This document shows, piece after piece, positions 7,202 through 15,663 of a DNA stretch of 30,233 nt. The notes below the pieces were generated by a model. It was given only the letters and a program-made list of their open reading frames with translations, searched no databases and had not been told where the DNA came from. This DNA comes from Syntrophobacter sp. DG_60 (GTDB taxonomy: Bacteria > Desulfobacterota > Desulfofervidia > Desulfofervidales > DG-60). A program made the translations under genes and the position numbers. Every line of letters starts with the position of its first letter. Position 1 is the first letter of the stretch. The DNA is taken from contig LJNA01000009.1 of assembly GCA_001304365.1 (NCBI GenBank), forward strand, positions 1-30,233, read 5' to 3'.

Positions 7202-8128
7202 ATGAAGGTCTTGGTTACAGGCGGAGCAGGGTTTATAGGGTCTCACTTAGTGGAGACCTTAAAAGAGGAAGGTCTTTTTGTCAGGGTTTTAGACAACTTC
7301 TCCACAGGAAAGAGAGAGAGTTTGCCTAAAGAGGGTATAGAACTAATTGAAGGTAATATAAGTGAAAGGCAGATTTGCCTTAAGGCAACAGATGGAGTTG
7401 AAGCAGTCTTTCATGAAGCAGCTTTGGTCTCAGTCCCCCTTTCAGTAGAGCGTCCCTTTGAGACACATAGGATAAATGTCACAGGCATATTGAATCTGCT
7501 TTGGGCAGCTAAGGAGAATGGGGTAAGAAAATTTATCTTTGCAAGCTCTTGCTCCATTTATGGGCTTAAAGGAAAAGAAGGTTATGGTCTAAAAGAAAAT
7601 ATTGCACCTGAACCAGTTTCTCCTTATGCAAGCAGCAAACTTGTAGGTGAGATTTATTGCAAGCTCTTTAGTCAAGTCTATGGTTTAGAAACAATTTGTC
7701 TGAGATATTTTAATGTCTATGGCGAAAGACAGGATCCAAGTTCTCCTTATGCTGCAGTAGTCCCTATCTTTATAACCCGCATATTAGAAGGAAGGCCACT
7801 TACTGTATATGGAGATGGAAGGCAGACAAGGGACTTTGTCTATGTTAAGGATGTAGTAAGGGCAAATCTTTTGGCCCTAAATTTAAATAAGGGGAAGGGG
7901 CAGGTACTAAACATTGGTTCAGGCAAAAGTCATTCTGTCTTGGCATTAATTGGGACACTAGAGGAAATCACGGGTAGCAAATTAGATGTCCAGTTTGCAC
8001 CGCCTCGTCCTGGCGATGCAAGGCATGCCACAGCTGATTTGAAAAAGACAGAACAAATCTTGGGATTTCACCCACAGATAGATTTTTATCAAGGTCTAGA
8101 AATGACTTACAGTTGGTTTAAAAAATAA
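7202..8128 (+). CDS. NAD-dependent sugar-nucleotide epimerase/dehydratase (GalE-like)
   Basis: A 308-residue extended short-chain dehydrogenase. The Rossmann motif TGGAGFIGSH spans residues 6-15, the catalytic Ser lies in SSCSIYG (115-121) and the Tyr-x3-Lys pair is Y142/K146 in PYASSK. The segment LRYFNVYGERQDPSSPYAAVVP followed by TVYGDGRQTRDFVYVKDV is typical of UDP-hexose and UDP-N-acetylhexosamine 4-epimerases. It likely interconverts UDP-Glc/Gal or UDP-GlcNAc/GalNAc in the cytoplasm for LPS or exopolysaccharide; the exact sugar cannot be told from sequence alone. A dTDP- or GDP-sugar enzyme of the same fold is the main alternative. A Shine-Dalgarno-like TTAGGA precedes the ATG. The PEBP gene follows 20 bases downstream and is probably co-transcribed. 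Confidence 0.85.
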   Translation: MKVLVTGGAGFIGSHLVETLKEEGLFVRVLDNFSTGKRESLPKEGIELIEGNISERQICLKATDGVEAVFHEAALVSVPLSVERPFETHRINVTGILNLLWAAKENGVRKFIFASSCSIYGLKGKEGYGLKENIAPEPVSPYASSKLVGEIYCKLFSQVYGLETICLRYFNVYGERQDPSSPYAAVVPIFITRILEGRPLTVYGDGRQTRDFVYVKDVVRANLLALNLNKGKGQVLNIGSGKSHSVLALIGTLEEITGSKLDVQFAPPRPGDARHATADLKKTEQILGFHPQIDFYQGLEMTYSWFKK

Positions 8129-8148
8129 AAAAACCTAGGGAGGAAAAT

Positions 8149-8607
8149 ATGGAAATAAAAATTAAGAGTGCAGCTTTTGAGGAAGGTGGTATGATACCAA
8201 CCAAATATACCTGTGATGGAAAAGATATCTCCCCTCCCCTGGAATGGACGCCTGCCCCAAAGGGCACAAAGAGCCTTACCCTTATCTGTGATGACCCAGA
8301 TGCCCCTATGGGGACATGGGTGCACTGGGTACTTTTTAATCTCCCACCAGAGGTGATAGAGCTGTCTGAAAACATACCCCCTGAAAAGGTATTAGCAAAC
8401 GGTACAACACAAGGAAGAAACGATTTTGGTAAGATTGGCTATGGTGGACCGTGTCCACCAAGAGGCACCCATAGATATTATTTCAAATTGTACGCCCTAG
8501 ATAGCGAAATTGACCTTGCACCTGGGGTTACAAAGGATGAGCTACTGAAGGTTATGGAAGGGCACATCTTGGCAGAATGTCAATTGATGGGACGATATAA
8601 GAGATAA
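8149..8607 (+). CDS. YbhB/YbcL family (PEBP, Raf-kinase-inhibitor-like) protein
   Basis: The 152-residue protein is full length for bacterial phosphatidylethanolamine-binding-protein homologues. The two family signatures are present: CDDPDAPMGTWVHW at 47-60 and GPCPPRGTHRYYF near 104-116, which together form the anion-binding pocket. No signal peptide is visible, so it should be cytoplasmic. The role in bacteria is poorly defined; the name derives from eukaryotic homologues and does not imply kinase signalling here. A clear AGGGAGG lies about eight bases before the ATG. Confidence 0.92.
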   Translation: MEIKIKSAAFEEGGMIPTKYTCDGKDISPPLEWTPAPKGTKSLTLICDDPDAPMGTWVHWVLFNLPPEVIELSENIPPEKVLANGTTQGRNDFGKIGYGGPCPPRGTHRYYFKLYALDSEIDLAPGVTKDELLKVMEGHILAECQLMGRYKR

Positions 8608-8676
8608 AAGAAGATACTGGATACTCGATTCTAGATACTAGATATTTTGAGGAGAAAGTGTATTATCGAGCATCAA

Positions 8677-8712
8677 GCATCGAGGATCGAGAAACCAGCA
8701 TCGAGGATCGAG
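8677..8712. repeat. Direct repeat GCATCGAGGATCGAG, two exact copies
   Basis: Two identical 15-bp units (8677-8691 and 8698-8712) have a period of 21 bp, preceded by partial copies (ATCGAGCATCAA) and a CTCGATTCTAGATACTAGATA stretch. They fill the gap between the convergent PEBP and TPR-like genes; the second copy ends exactly before the stop codon of the minus-strand gene. Confidence 0.75.
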
Positions 8713-9507
8713 TTATCGTAGATTGCTGGTAGTCCAAACCGTGCCATCTGGTTTAAGAAAAAACCTTCCACCATAAGGGTCTTTAGGTATCTCTTTTAAA
8801 AGCCCCGCATCGATCAATTGTTTTAAATCCTTAGGTAAGTGGCCAGATTGTCTTTTAAATATCTGTATTCTGCTTTCTAAGAAAGAAAGCACCTGAAGCG
8901 CTTCTAATCTTTTTTCTATCCTCTTTTTAATCCTCTCGTCTTGGGTTTCTCTTAGTAAGCTTTTTAAAAATAAAATTGCTGGCCCATGGTGCCTTGCCTC
9001 AGCATAAATCCTGGCAGTTAGTAAAGGCAGGTAATGCGGGGCCTTATGGTGATGGGCGGCTAAGGAAAGATATTTGGCTGCTTTTACCTTATCTCTAACA
9101 AAGTAAAGATAATAAAAAGCCAGATAAAATGGTATTTCCCAATGATTTGGTAAATATTTAAGGCCACTTTTTAAAGTTGTTTCAATCTTATGCCTTGCAC
9201 CCAACTGCCAAGGCAGCACATTTGCTGTAAAGAAATAGATCTCAAAATAATGAACGTCTAAATGGTGGGCTAAACACATGGCATCCAACATCCACTGCCA
9301 AGATTTTTCATTCAACCTATCGGCATCGCTAAACAAAATGGCTGTTTTAATAAATAAAATATCTGAAAGTAGATGAGATTGTCCTAAAATTCTTACTACT
9401 TCTGGTTTAGGTAAGGGGGGTAGCCAAAGATATTCCTGTTTTTGAGAAGGTACTATTTGGGCAGCTAAAGCTAAGCAAAAAATGCCTAAAAACAAAATTT
9501 TCCACAT
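8713..9507 (-). CDS. Membrane-anchored TPR-like protein of an ABC transporter operon
   Basis: The 264-residue protein has an N-terminal hydrophobic segment (about 1-18) that may be a signal anchor, then pairs of amphipathic helices in which W, Y, H and A recur with roughly 34-residue spacing, resembling degenerate tetratricopeptide repeats (about 60-200). The last 50 residues contain LPKDLKQLIDAGLL and IPKDPYGGRFFLKPDGTV, which resembles the C-terminal loop of pseudopilin-like and related envelope proteins (D-P-x-G-x-x-F). No enzymatic motif is seen. It begins seven bases after the ABC permease stop and is the last gene of that cluster, so it is likely a periplasmic-side partner of the transporter. 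I do not recognise a named family; function unknown. Confidence 0.7.
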   Translation of the reverse strand: MWKILFLGIFCLALAAQIVPSQKQEYLWLPPLPKPEVVRILGQSHLLSDILFIKTAILFSDADRLNEKSWQWMLDAMCLAHHLDVHYFEIYFFTANVLPWQLGARHKIETTLKSGLKYLPNHWEIPFYLAFYYLYFVRDKVKAAKYLSLAAHHHKAPHYLPLLTARIYAEARHHGPAILFLKSLLRETQDERIKKRIEKRLEALQVLSFLESRIQIFKRQSGHLPKDLKQLIDAGLLKEIPKDPYGGRFFLKPDGTVWTTSNLR

Positions 9508-9514
9508 CTCTTTT

Positions 9515-10327
9515 CTAAAATTCTTTAAAACGAAAAATAAACTGGGCCAAAAGAAAGATGCCTAACAAATAAAGGAGGCCATAAAAAAGGTTTAGGCATA
9601 TGGCATCAGTAGATAAGGGCAGACCATATATGGCCGTTGCCTTAAAATCAAACAGGGAGAGATTGGGAAAGACGTAGGTAGCTAAATGGGCTAAACTTTT
9701 TATAACAGGGGAGAGTTCTGCAGCTAAAGGGCTGACTAAAAGATTTTTAATTTCCTGTACACTCTGTCCGATTAAATATACCATAAATGTAAGAAAAATG
9801 GCCAAAAGAGAACTTGTGGTTAGAGAAGAAAAAAACAGAGCCAGGGCAGTGATCAGGGCCACCTTTAGAAAAATAAACAAATAGGCCAATAGAATCCTTG
9901 CCCAATAAATTTCAGGCATTTGATAAAGGTGAGTGGTTTTTAAGGTATATAAAAAGGAAAGAAAGAAAAGGAGGCCTACAGCCAATAAGGCCAGGGAAAA
10001 TATAGTTATTAACCCCAAAAATTTTCCTGTAAGATAATCACTTCTGGTAATGGGCTTAGAAATTACCAGATAAATAGTCTTTTTATCCAGGTCTTTGGCA
10101 ATAAGGGTAGTAGTCAGTAAAAAAGCTAGCAGCAAACCAAATAAGTCTATACTGGCAAAACCTATGTCCAAGGCCACCTTAATGGTATTGCCTATAGCCA
10201 AGTCAGAAAGGGCCTTTATTAAGACCAAAACCAAGGAAGCTAACACTAAAATGGCTACAAAAAGCCTGCTCCTTATACCCTCTTTGAAAGTGATGACCGC
10301 AATAGCCCAAATACCCTTAGCCTTCAT
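9515..10327 (-). CDS. ABC-2 type transporter permease (NosY-like)
   Basis: The 270-residue protein has about six hydrophobic helices (near 20-42, 54-74, 108-132, 145-170, 174-195 and 240-262). It carries the segment IAKDLDKKTIYLVISKPITRSDYLTGKFLG at about 78-107, split here only for description, which is the typical cytosolic coupling region of NosY/COG1277 permeases. It would pair with the ATPase encoded just upstream, overlapping its end by 11 bases. Substrate unknown; homologues act in copper-site maturation, export or membrane-protein assembly. Confidence 0.85.
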   Translation of the reverse strand: MKAKGIWAIAVITFKEGIRSRLFVAILVLASLVLVLIKALSDLAIGNTIKVALDIGFASIDLFGLLLAFLLTTTLIAKDLDKKTIYLVISKPITRSDYLTGKFLGLITIFSLALLAVGLLFFLSFLYTLKTTHLYQMPEIYWARILLAYLFIFLKVALITALALFFSSLTTSSLLAIFLTFMVYLIGQSVQEIKNLLVSPLAAELSPVIKSLAHLATYVFPNLSLFDFKATAIYGLPLSTDAICLNLFYGLLYLLGIFLLAQFIFRFKEF

Positions 10328-11216
10328 CGGTTAATTCAATAAAAAATTCTCCTAAGCGGCCTCTAATGGGTTCAACCGCCACCAACTCCACACCCTTTTC
10401 TTTTAATATATCAAGCATTGACCAAACATCATTATTTATCTGGAAATAAACCAGATTACCTTTCTTATGCCAAGGGCTTATGTTGATTTCTGCCAACTTC
10501 GGATGTTGTTTAACTAAAATCTGCCAGCCGCAAAAGTGAGTGGCTATATCTGAAATGGCCCCTAAAAATTTGACTTTTCCCTTTACTAACAAGGCCACTC
10601 TATCTGCCAGTTGTTCTACATCCTCTAAAATATGGCTGCTTAAAAGGATGGTTTTACCTGCCTCTTTTAGTTGCCAGAAGAGTTCAAATAGCTCTGAGCG
10701 CCCCATGGGGTCTAGACCCGAAGCAGGCTCGTCTAAGATGATAAACTGAGGATTATGAATTAAGGCTTGAGCTATGCCAATACGTTGAAGCATCCCTTTA
10801 GAAAATTTTTTAAGAAAAAGATTTTTTGAATCCTCAAGCCTTACCAATTTTAGTAATTCATCTACTCTCTGATTCAAGAAACCACCAGTAAGCCCAGCAA
10901 CCCTTCCTGCAAATGTAAGAAATTCATAAGCTGTCAAATATTCATAAAAATAGGGATTTTCTGGTAAAAAACCTATCAATTTTTTGGCAGAGGTTGAAGA
11001 AGGTGGTTTACCAAACACAAGGACTGTGCCTTTTGTGGGATAAATTAAATCAGCAATAATTTTTAATGCTGTGGTTTTACCTGCTCCATTTGGCCCGATA
11101 ATACCGAATATCTCTCCAGCTAAAACCTCTAGGCCTATGCCATTAAGGGCAACTACCTTTTTTCCTATACCACCATAAACCTTGTACAGGTCTTTAATCT
11201 GTAAAGGAATTTGCAT
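10317..11216 (-). CDS. ABC transporter ATP-binding protein
   Basis: The 299-residue ATPase has a complete set of motifs: Walker A GPNGAGKTT (41-49), Q-loop region near LPENPYFYEYLT (84-95), signature FSKGMLQR (138-145, a variant of LSGGQ common in ABC-2 exporters), Walker B FIILDEP (158-164) and the switch His in SSHILEDVE. A C-terminal extension of about 80 residues is typical of gliding-motility and NosF/CcmA-like ATPases. It drives the permease encoded immediately downstream. Its start overlaps the end of the ATP-grasp gene by 23 bases, indicating translational coupling. Confidence 0.92.
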   Translation of the reverse strand: MQIPLQIKDLYKVYGGIGKKVVALNGIGLEVLAGEIFGIIGPNGAGKTTALKIIADLIYPTKGTVLVFGKPPSSTSAKKLIGFLPENPYFYEYLTAYEFLTFAGRVAGLTGGFLNQRVDELLKLVRLEDSKNLFLKKFSKGMLQRIGIAQALIHNPQFIILDEPASGLDPMGRSELFELFWQLKEAGKTILLSSHILEDVEQLADRVALLVKGKVKFLGAISDIATHFCGWQILVKQHPKLAEINISPWHKKGNLVYFQINNDVWSMLDILKEKGVELVAVEPIRGRLGEFFIELTDEG

Positions 11217-12042
11217 AGTTTTTGCTTATGGTCTCCCACCACTTCTTTACTTCTTCCCTTAATAATTGATTATAAGCAGCATGCCCCCCAATTCCATTTA
11301 GTCCAAATTGATAATTAATCTCTAAAAACAATGGTTCAGGCCTTTGTTCTGGAAATAGGACATCAAATGCTGCTAAATTGATGCCTGTATAATCACAAAT
11401 TTTCTTTACCAATTTTATAGCCTTTTCTTCTAATGCTGGTGCTAAGTTATATTCTATTTTCCCTCCACGCCCTAAATTTGTCCGGAATTCTTGAGGATTT
11501 GTTTGGACACGCCAATAAGTTAAAAGTCTTTCCCCAATTACTACCACCCTCAGGTCTTTCCCACCATGTTTGATATAGGGTTGAATGATAAATGTTGGCC
11601 CTCGGTGTTCGTATCTTCTGAAGGTATTTAATGCCCCAAATAACCCCTCTCTATTATATACTTTATACACGAATGCCCCACCTCCACCCTTATTCCACTT
11701 TACTATCAAAGGATAGGGGAAAAGGGGCTCATGATCCTCAAAATGCCTCTTTTTAAAATCCTCAATACCGGTATAGACCTTTGTAGGGGGGTGTGGTACT
11801 TCACATAATGAGAATACAAATGTATGACCAAATTTTCCTTTAAAACGAAACTGGGTATCTAAGTTGGGGAAGACAGGAGCATGATTTTTGCAAAACCAAT
11901 ATTGACAAGCCCTGCAATATCGAGGAAGAACAACAGCCTTGGCCTGTTTTATAAACCTTACAGCCTCCTGTGAAAAGAGCTTTGCATTTGATAAACTTAA
12001 ATTAACATCTCCAGTTATTAATGGATAAAAAGAAAGAAGCAC
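11194..12042 (-). CDS. ATP-grasp domain protein with N-terminal Cys/His cluster
   Basis: The 282-residue protein contains an ATP-grasp core. The central VKWNKGGGGAFVYKV (about 124-138) forms the nucleotide-binding loop, QPYIKHGGKDLRVVVIGE is the RimK-like substrate/ATP segment, and FLEINYQFGLNGIGG near the C-terminus supplies the metal-binding Glu and Asn. ATP-grasp enzymes ligate a carboxylate to an amine or thiol, often on peptides. Unusual is an N-terminal C43-x2-C46-x4-C51-x2-H54 cluster that could hold a metal. No specific family was recognised. The start is GTG at 12042. It lies between the M48 protease and the ABC ATPase (18-base gap and 23-base overlap), so it may modify a substrate or subunit of the transporter; this is inference. 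Confidence 0.75.
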   Translation of the reverse strand: MLLSFYPLITGDVNLSLSNAKLFSQEAVRFIKQAKAVVLPRYCRACQYWFCKNHAPVFPNLDTQFRFKGKFGHTFVFSLCEVPHPPTKVYTGIEDFKKRHFEDHEPLFPYPLIVKWNKGGGGAFVYKVYNREGLFGALNTFRRYEHRGPTFIIQPYIKHGGKDLRVVVIGERLLTYWRVQTNPQEFRTNLGRGGKIEYNLAPALEEKAIKLVKKICDYTGINLAAFDVLFPEQRPEPLFLEINYQFGLNGIGGHAAYNQLLREEVKKWWETISKNYANSFTD

Positions 12043-12060
12043 TTCTAAGTTTTTATTTTC

Positions 12061-13437
12061 TTATTTTTCGTTTAGGATCTGCCTAAGCTTCCTTTTTAAA
12101 TCCTCATCTCTGGCTAATGATAAGGCCTTCTTAAAGTGGTAATTTGCCTGAGAAGGTTTCCCTTCCAACCTAAAATAAATCCCCAGATAATAATGAGACC
12201 AAGCCTTCTGTCCTGGATCTGGATTATTTAAGGCAGCTACAGCCACAGGCAAATCGGCATAAGTCCTGGCTAAATAGTAATAGGCCATAGAATAATCTGG
12301 ATCAATTTTAATACACCTTTTCCAACTGGAAATAGCCTCATCGATTGACCCTTGTTCTTGATATGCCCTTCCTAGATAAAAAAGTGATTGAGCATCTTGG
12401 GGTAACTTTTTTAAAATAGAAATGGTGGACGAAAACTTATTTAAATGAAAGTAAGAAATACCCAATTCCCGCAAAATTATGGGCTCATCTGGTTTAAAAG
12501 ACAATGTCTTCTTAAAATTAGCCGCCGCATCCTGCCAGTCCCTTTTTCTAACAGCACATAGACCAAGGCCATAATAGTTTATAAAATCCTGAGAGTTTTC
12601 TCTTATAGATGCAGAAAAGAAGCGGGAGGCTGAATCTACGTCTGTATAAAGTGCCCTTAATCTTACATGAGCAATCCTAAATTTGGTTTGATCACGATCT
12701 ATATTCCTATAAGGTGCGGATTTCATGGCCTGTTCAAGATAGGTAATTCTCTGAGGGAGTGCTGGGTGGGTCAAAAGATAAGCTGGGATTTCCCCCCCAC
12801 TTTCTAAGCTTAGACGTGCTAGTTTCTTAAAGGCAGTTACGGTGCCTTTGCTATTATAGCCAGCCCCAGATACCAGTTTTAGGCCTGTTCTATCTGCCTC
12901 CTCTTCATCCTCTCGACTATAAGAAAGTGAAAGGGCTGTACCTGCACCCATAGCAGTAGTAGCAATAGCCTGAGAGGCCTGAGGGCTTCTGGTTATTATA
13001 CCCCCAACCAATATGGCTAGCAGTGTAGCTATGCTGATTTTTTTGCTACTTTCTAAACGCTCAGCAATGTGCCTGCATATCACGTGTCCGCACTCATGAG
13101 CAAATACACCCGCTAATTCATCCTCATTTTCGAAGGCTAAAAACAGGCCTCGATAAATAAATACATACCCAGCAGGTCCTGCAAATGCATTTAAGGTAGG
13201 GTCATCTATTACATAAAAGTGATAATCAAAAGACTTTGAAGGCAGTTGGGTAATCAAACTTTGGCCCAATTCATTTATGTAATTATTAATAATGGGGTCA
13301 TCTATAAGGGGAAGAAACTTTTTTACCTCAACAAAGAATTTTTCTCCCAACTTTTTTTCTTCTGTTGTACTAAGCGTGGCACTGGCAGGTAAAACTTGCC
13401 AAAGGATAAAAAAGATAATAAAAATGTATTTTTTCAT
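12061..13437 (-). CDS. M48-family zinc metalloprotease with TPR domain (BepA-like)
   Basis: The 458-residue protein has a signal peptide (1-20), an M48 peptidase domain with the zinc site HECGH at 114-118 and the third-ligand segment EEEADRTG at about 177-184, then tetratricopeptide repeats from about 270 to 450 (YYGLGLCAVRKRDWQDAAANF, FYLGRAYQEQG, AYYYLARTYADL, SHYYLGIYFRLEG). This is the architecture of BepA/YfgC, a periplasmic protease-chaperone that helps LptD and other outer-membrane proteins assemble and degrades stalled ones (family knowledge). All catalytic residues are present. It follows ilvD by 39 bases and precedes the ATP-grasp gene by 18, so it may share their transcript. Confidence 0.92.
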   Translation of the reverse strand: MKKYIFIIFFILWQVLPASATLSTTEEKKLGEKFFVEVKKFLPLIDDPIINNYINELGQSLITQLPSKSFDYHFYVIDDPTLNAFAGPAGYVFIYRGLFLAFENEDELAGVFAHECGHVICRHIAERLESSKKISIATLLAILVGGIITRSPQASQAIATTAMGAGTALSLSYSREDEEEADRTGLKLVSGAGYNSKGTVTAFKKLARLSLESGGEIPAYLLTHPALPQRITYLEQAMKSAPYRNIDRDQTKFRIAHVRLRALYTDVDSASRFFSASIRENSQDFINYYGLGLCAVRKRDWQDAAANFKKTLSFKPDEPIILRELGISYFHLNKFSSTISILKKLPQDAQSLFYLGRAYQEQGSIDEAISSWKRCIKIDPDYSMAYYYLARTYADLPVAVAALNNPDPGQKAWSHYYLGIYFRLEGKPSQANYHFKKALSLARDEDLKRKLRQILNEK

Positions 13438-13476
13438 ATAACTATTTTAATTCAGTTTGATCCATATGGCAAGAAT

Positions 13477-15141
13477 TTAAAGCTTTAATATTGCCCCTTT
13501 ACTGGCAGAAGTGACTAGATGAGCGTAGCGCACGGCATAGCCTTCTTTAATTTTTAGAGGATGGGGTTTCCATAAGGAACGGCGTTTTTCCATTTCTTCT
13601 TTAGAAACCATTAGATTTAGGGTTCTTTTTGGTATATTTATTTCAATAACATCACCCTCTTCTACCAAGGCGATAGGACCTCCACTGGCTGCCTCTGGAG
13701 ATACATGGCCAATAGCTGCTCCCCTTGTTCCTCCGCTAAAACGCCCATCGGTAATAAGGGCTACTTCTCTATCTAGGCCCATCCCCACAATGGCAGCAGT
13801 TGGGGTAAGCATTTCTCTCATACCAGGCCCTCCTTTTGGGCCTTCGTATCTAATCACTATTACTTCTTTGGGATTTATCCTTTTATCTAATATGGCATCT
13901 GTGGCCTCCTCTTCTGAATTAAATACCCTTGCCCTAAAAGTTCCCACCATCATCTCTGACACTACTGCTGATTGTTTTACTACCCCTCCTTCGGGTGCCA
14001 AATTTCCAAAAAGCACTGCCAGGCCACCTTCTTTATTATACAACCTCTCTATAGGTCTGATGACCTCAGGGTTTTTATTTTCTAAATGGGTTAGTATCTC
14101 TTTTAAAGGCTTACCTTTAACCGTCATTACATCTAGATCTAGAAGGTCTTTCTTTGAAAGTTCCATCATTACAGCAGGTACGCCGCCAGCAGCGTCTAAA
14201 TCTTGCAAAAAATGAGGACCTCCTGGCCTTAAGCTACATAGTTGAGGCACATTTCTGCTCATTTCATCAAAGGTCTTTAAATTAAGGGGAACCTTGGCCT
14301 CATAGGCAATAGCCATTAAATGGAGAACTGTATTTGTAGAACACCCTAAAGCCATATCTACAGCAATAGCGTTTTTAAAGGCAGAAGGTGTAGCAATATC
14401 CCTAGGTTTAATACCCTTTTCAATAAGTTTAACAATTTGTATACCACTCCCTTTTGCTAGACGTATCCTGGCAGCCATTACTGCTGGGATAGTACCATTT
14501 CCCGGCAGTGCCAGACCAATGGCCTCACTTAAACAATTCATAGAATTAGCAGTGAACATACCAGCACAGGAGCCACAGCCTGGACAGGCTGTATCCTCAA
14601 GCCTTTTTAGATCATCTTCTGTCATCTTTCCAGCCATAACCTCTCCTACAGCCTCAAATACAGAAATCACATCAACTGCCTTGCCTCTGAAGATTCCTCT
14701 TAACATGGGCCCACCACTGATAATGATGCTTGGGACATTTAACCGGAGGGCAGCCATTAGCATCCCTGGGACAATCTTGTCACAATTTGTTACCAGAACC
14801 AGCCCATCAAATGGCTGGGCCATAGCCATTACCTCAATAGAATCAGCAATGATTTCACGACTCATAAGGGAGTACTTCATACCTTCATGGTGCATGGCAA
14901 TGCCATCACAAATTCCAATCACTGGAAATTCTATGGGAGTGCCGCCTGCTATCCTCACACCTGCCTTTACAGCATCAGTAATTTGATTTAAATGTATATG
15001 CCCAGGAATAATTTCACTGGCGGCATTGACTACACCCACTATGGGATGCTTAAGCTCCTCATCTATGTACCCCATTGCCTTAAAAAGAGAGCGATGTGGT
15101 GCCTTTTTTAGCCCCTTTAGCATTAAATCACTCCGCTTCAT
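13477..15141 (-). CDS. ilvD: Dihydroxy-acid dehydratase
   Basis: The 554-residue protein is full length for IlvD, which dehydrates 2,3-dihydroxy-isovalerate and 2,3-dihydroxy-3-methylvalerate in valine and isoleucine synthesis; the valine branch also feeds pantothenate. Visible landmarks are PGHIHLNQ at 46-53, [13 protein letters not shown] at 76-88, the cluster ligand C120 in [11 protein letters not shown]189/C192 in [25 protein letters not shown] near 286, and [12 protein letters not shown] in the C-terminal part. All match intact enzyme. It stands first in a minus-strand run with envelope genes that have no metabolic link to it. No other ilv genes are in the window. Confidence 0.96.
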   Translation of the reverse strand: MKRSDLMLKGLKKAPHRSLFKAMGYIDEELKHPIVGVVNAASEIIPGHIHLNQITDAVKAGVRIAGGTPIEFPVIGICDGIAMHHEGMKYSLMSREIIADSIEVMAMAQPFDGLVLVTNCDKIVPGMLMAALRLNVPSIIISGGPMLRGIFRGKAVDVISVFEAVGEVMAGKMTEDDLKRLEDTACPGCGSCAGMFTANSMNCLSEAIGLALPGNGTIPAVMAARIRLAKGSGIQIVKLIEKGIKPRDIATPSAFKNAIAVDMALGCSTNTVLHLMAIAYEAKVPLNLKTFDEMSRNVPQLCSLRPGGPHFLQDLDAAGGVPAVMMELSKKDLLDLDVMTVKGKPLKEILTHLENKNPEVIRPIERLYNKEGGLAVLFGNLAPEGGVVKQSAVVSEMMVGTFRARVFNSEEEATDAILDKRINPKEVIVIRYEGPKGGPGMREMLTPTAAIVGMGLDREVALITDGRFSGGTRGAAIGHVSPEAASGGPIALVEEGDVIEINIPKRTLNLMVSKEEMEKRRSLWKPHPLKIKEGYAVRYAHLVTSASKGAILKL

Positions 15142-15180
15142 AGCTTTTTTGATATATTTTTATACCTTGAAAGTCAAGGA

Positions 15181-15276
15181 TAAATCGTTGAATGGTTAAA
15201 TCGTTGAATTGAGAATCGTCAAATCGGGGAGTGGTTAAATCATTACCTGGTTTAACGATCTGACTATTTGACGATT
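15181..15276. repeat. Intergenic repeat block with an 11-bp perfect inverted repeat (copy 2 of the dispersed family)
   Basis: Two copies of AAATCGTTGAAT open the block. AATCGTCAAAT at 15214-15224 is the exact reverse complement of ATTTGACGATT at 15266-15276, able to form a hairpin with a 41-base loop. The stretch 15262-15277 resembles the repeats at 5066-5090 and 16788-16810. It lies in the divergent gap between ilvD and the DUF370 gene. Confidence 0.7.
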
Positions 15277-15336
15277 TTTGGCCAAAGATAGAGTTCCACT
15301 TTAAAAATAGTAGATAAAACAATGAAAAAATAGAAC

Positions 15337-15365
15337 TTGATAGATGGAGACAATTGAGGTATAAA
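15337..15365 (+). promoter_or_regulatory. Sigma70-type promoter for the DUF370-gmk genes
   Basis: TTGATA (15337-15342) and TATAAA (15360-15365) are separated by an optimal 17 bases, each five of six to consensus. The DUF370 start codon lies 40 bases downstream with AAGGAGAAAG in front of it. Confidence 0.65.
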
Positions 15366-15405
15366 GTAATTTTGTTAAAAAGATGACAAGGAGAAAGTAT
15401 TAATT

Positions 15406-15663
15406 ATGGGTCATAGGCTTTTAAATATTGGTTTTGGCAATACAGTGGTGGCAGATAGGGTAATAGCCATTGTTAGCCCTAACTCTGCACCTATGAAGCG
15501 CCTGAGGGAAGAGGCCAAGGAAGCAGGAAGGTTTATAGACACTACCCATGGCAGAAAAACCAGGGCCATTATTATCACTGATAGCAATCATATAATCCTT
15601 TCAGCCATTGCCGCAGAAACTATTGCTCAGAGGTTATCTCCTGAACAGACCTTAAAGAGGTGA
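15406..15663 (+). CDS. DUF370 / RemA-like regulatory protein
   Basis: The 85-residue protein matches the DUF370 family end to end: an N-terminal [19 protein letters not shown] strand region, [19 protein letters not shown], the [17 protein letters not shown] loop and a C-terminal [10 protein letters not shown] helix. In Bacillus the homologue RemA is a DNA-binding activator of biofilm matrix and osmoprotection genes; its role outside Firmicutes is not established. The gene commonly stands just before gmk, as here, and its stop codon overlaps the next start (GTGA). A good AAGGAG Shine-Dalgarno supports the ATG at 15406. Confidence 0.92.
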   Translation: MGHRLLNIGFGNTVVADRVIAIVSPNSAPMKRLREEAKEAGRFIDTTHGRKTRAIIITDSNHIILSAIAAETIAQRLSPEQTLKR

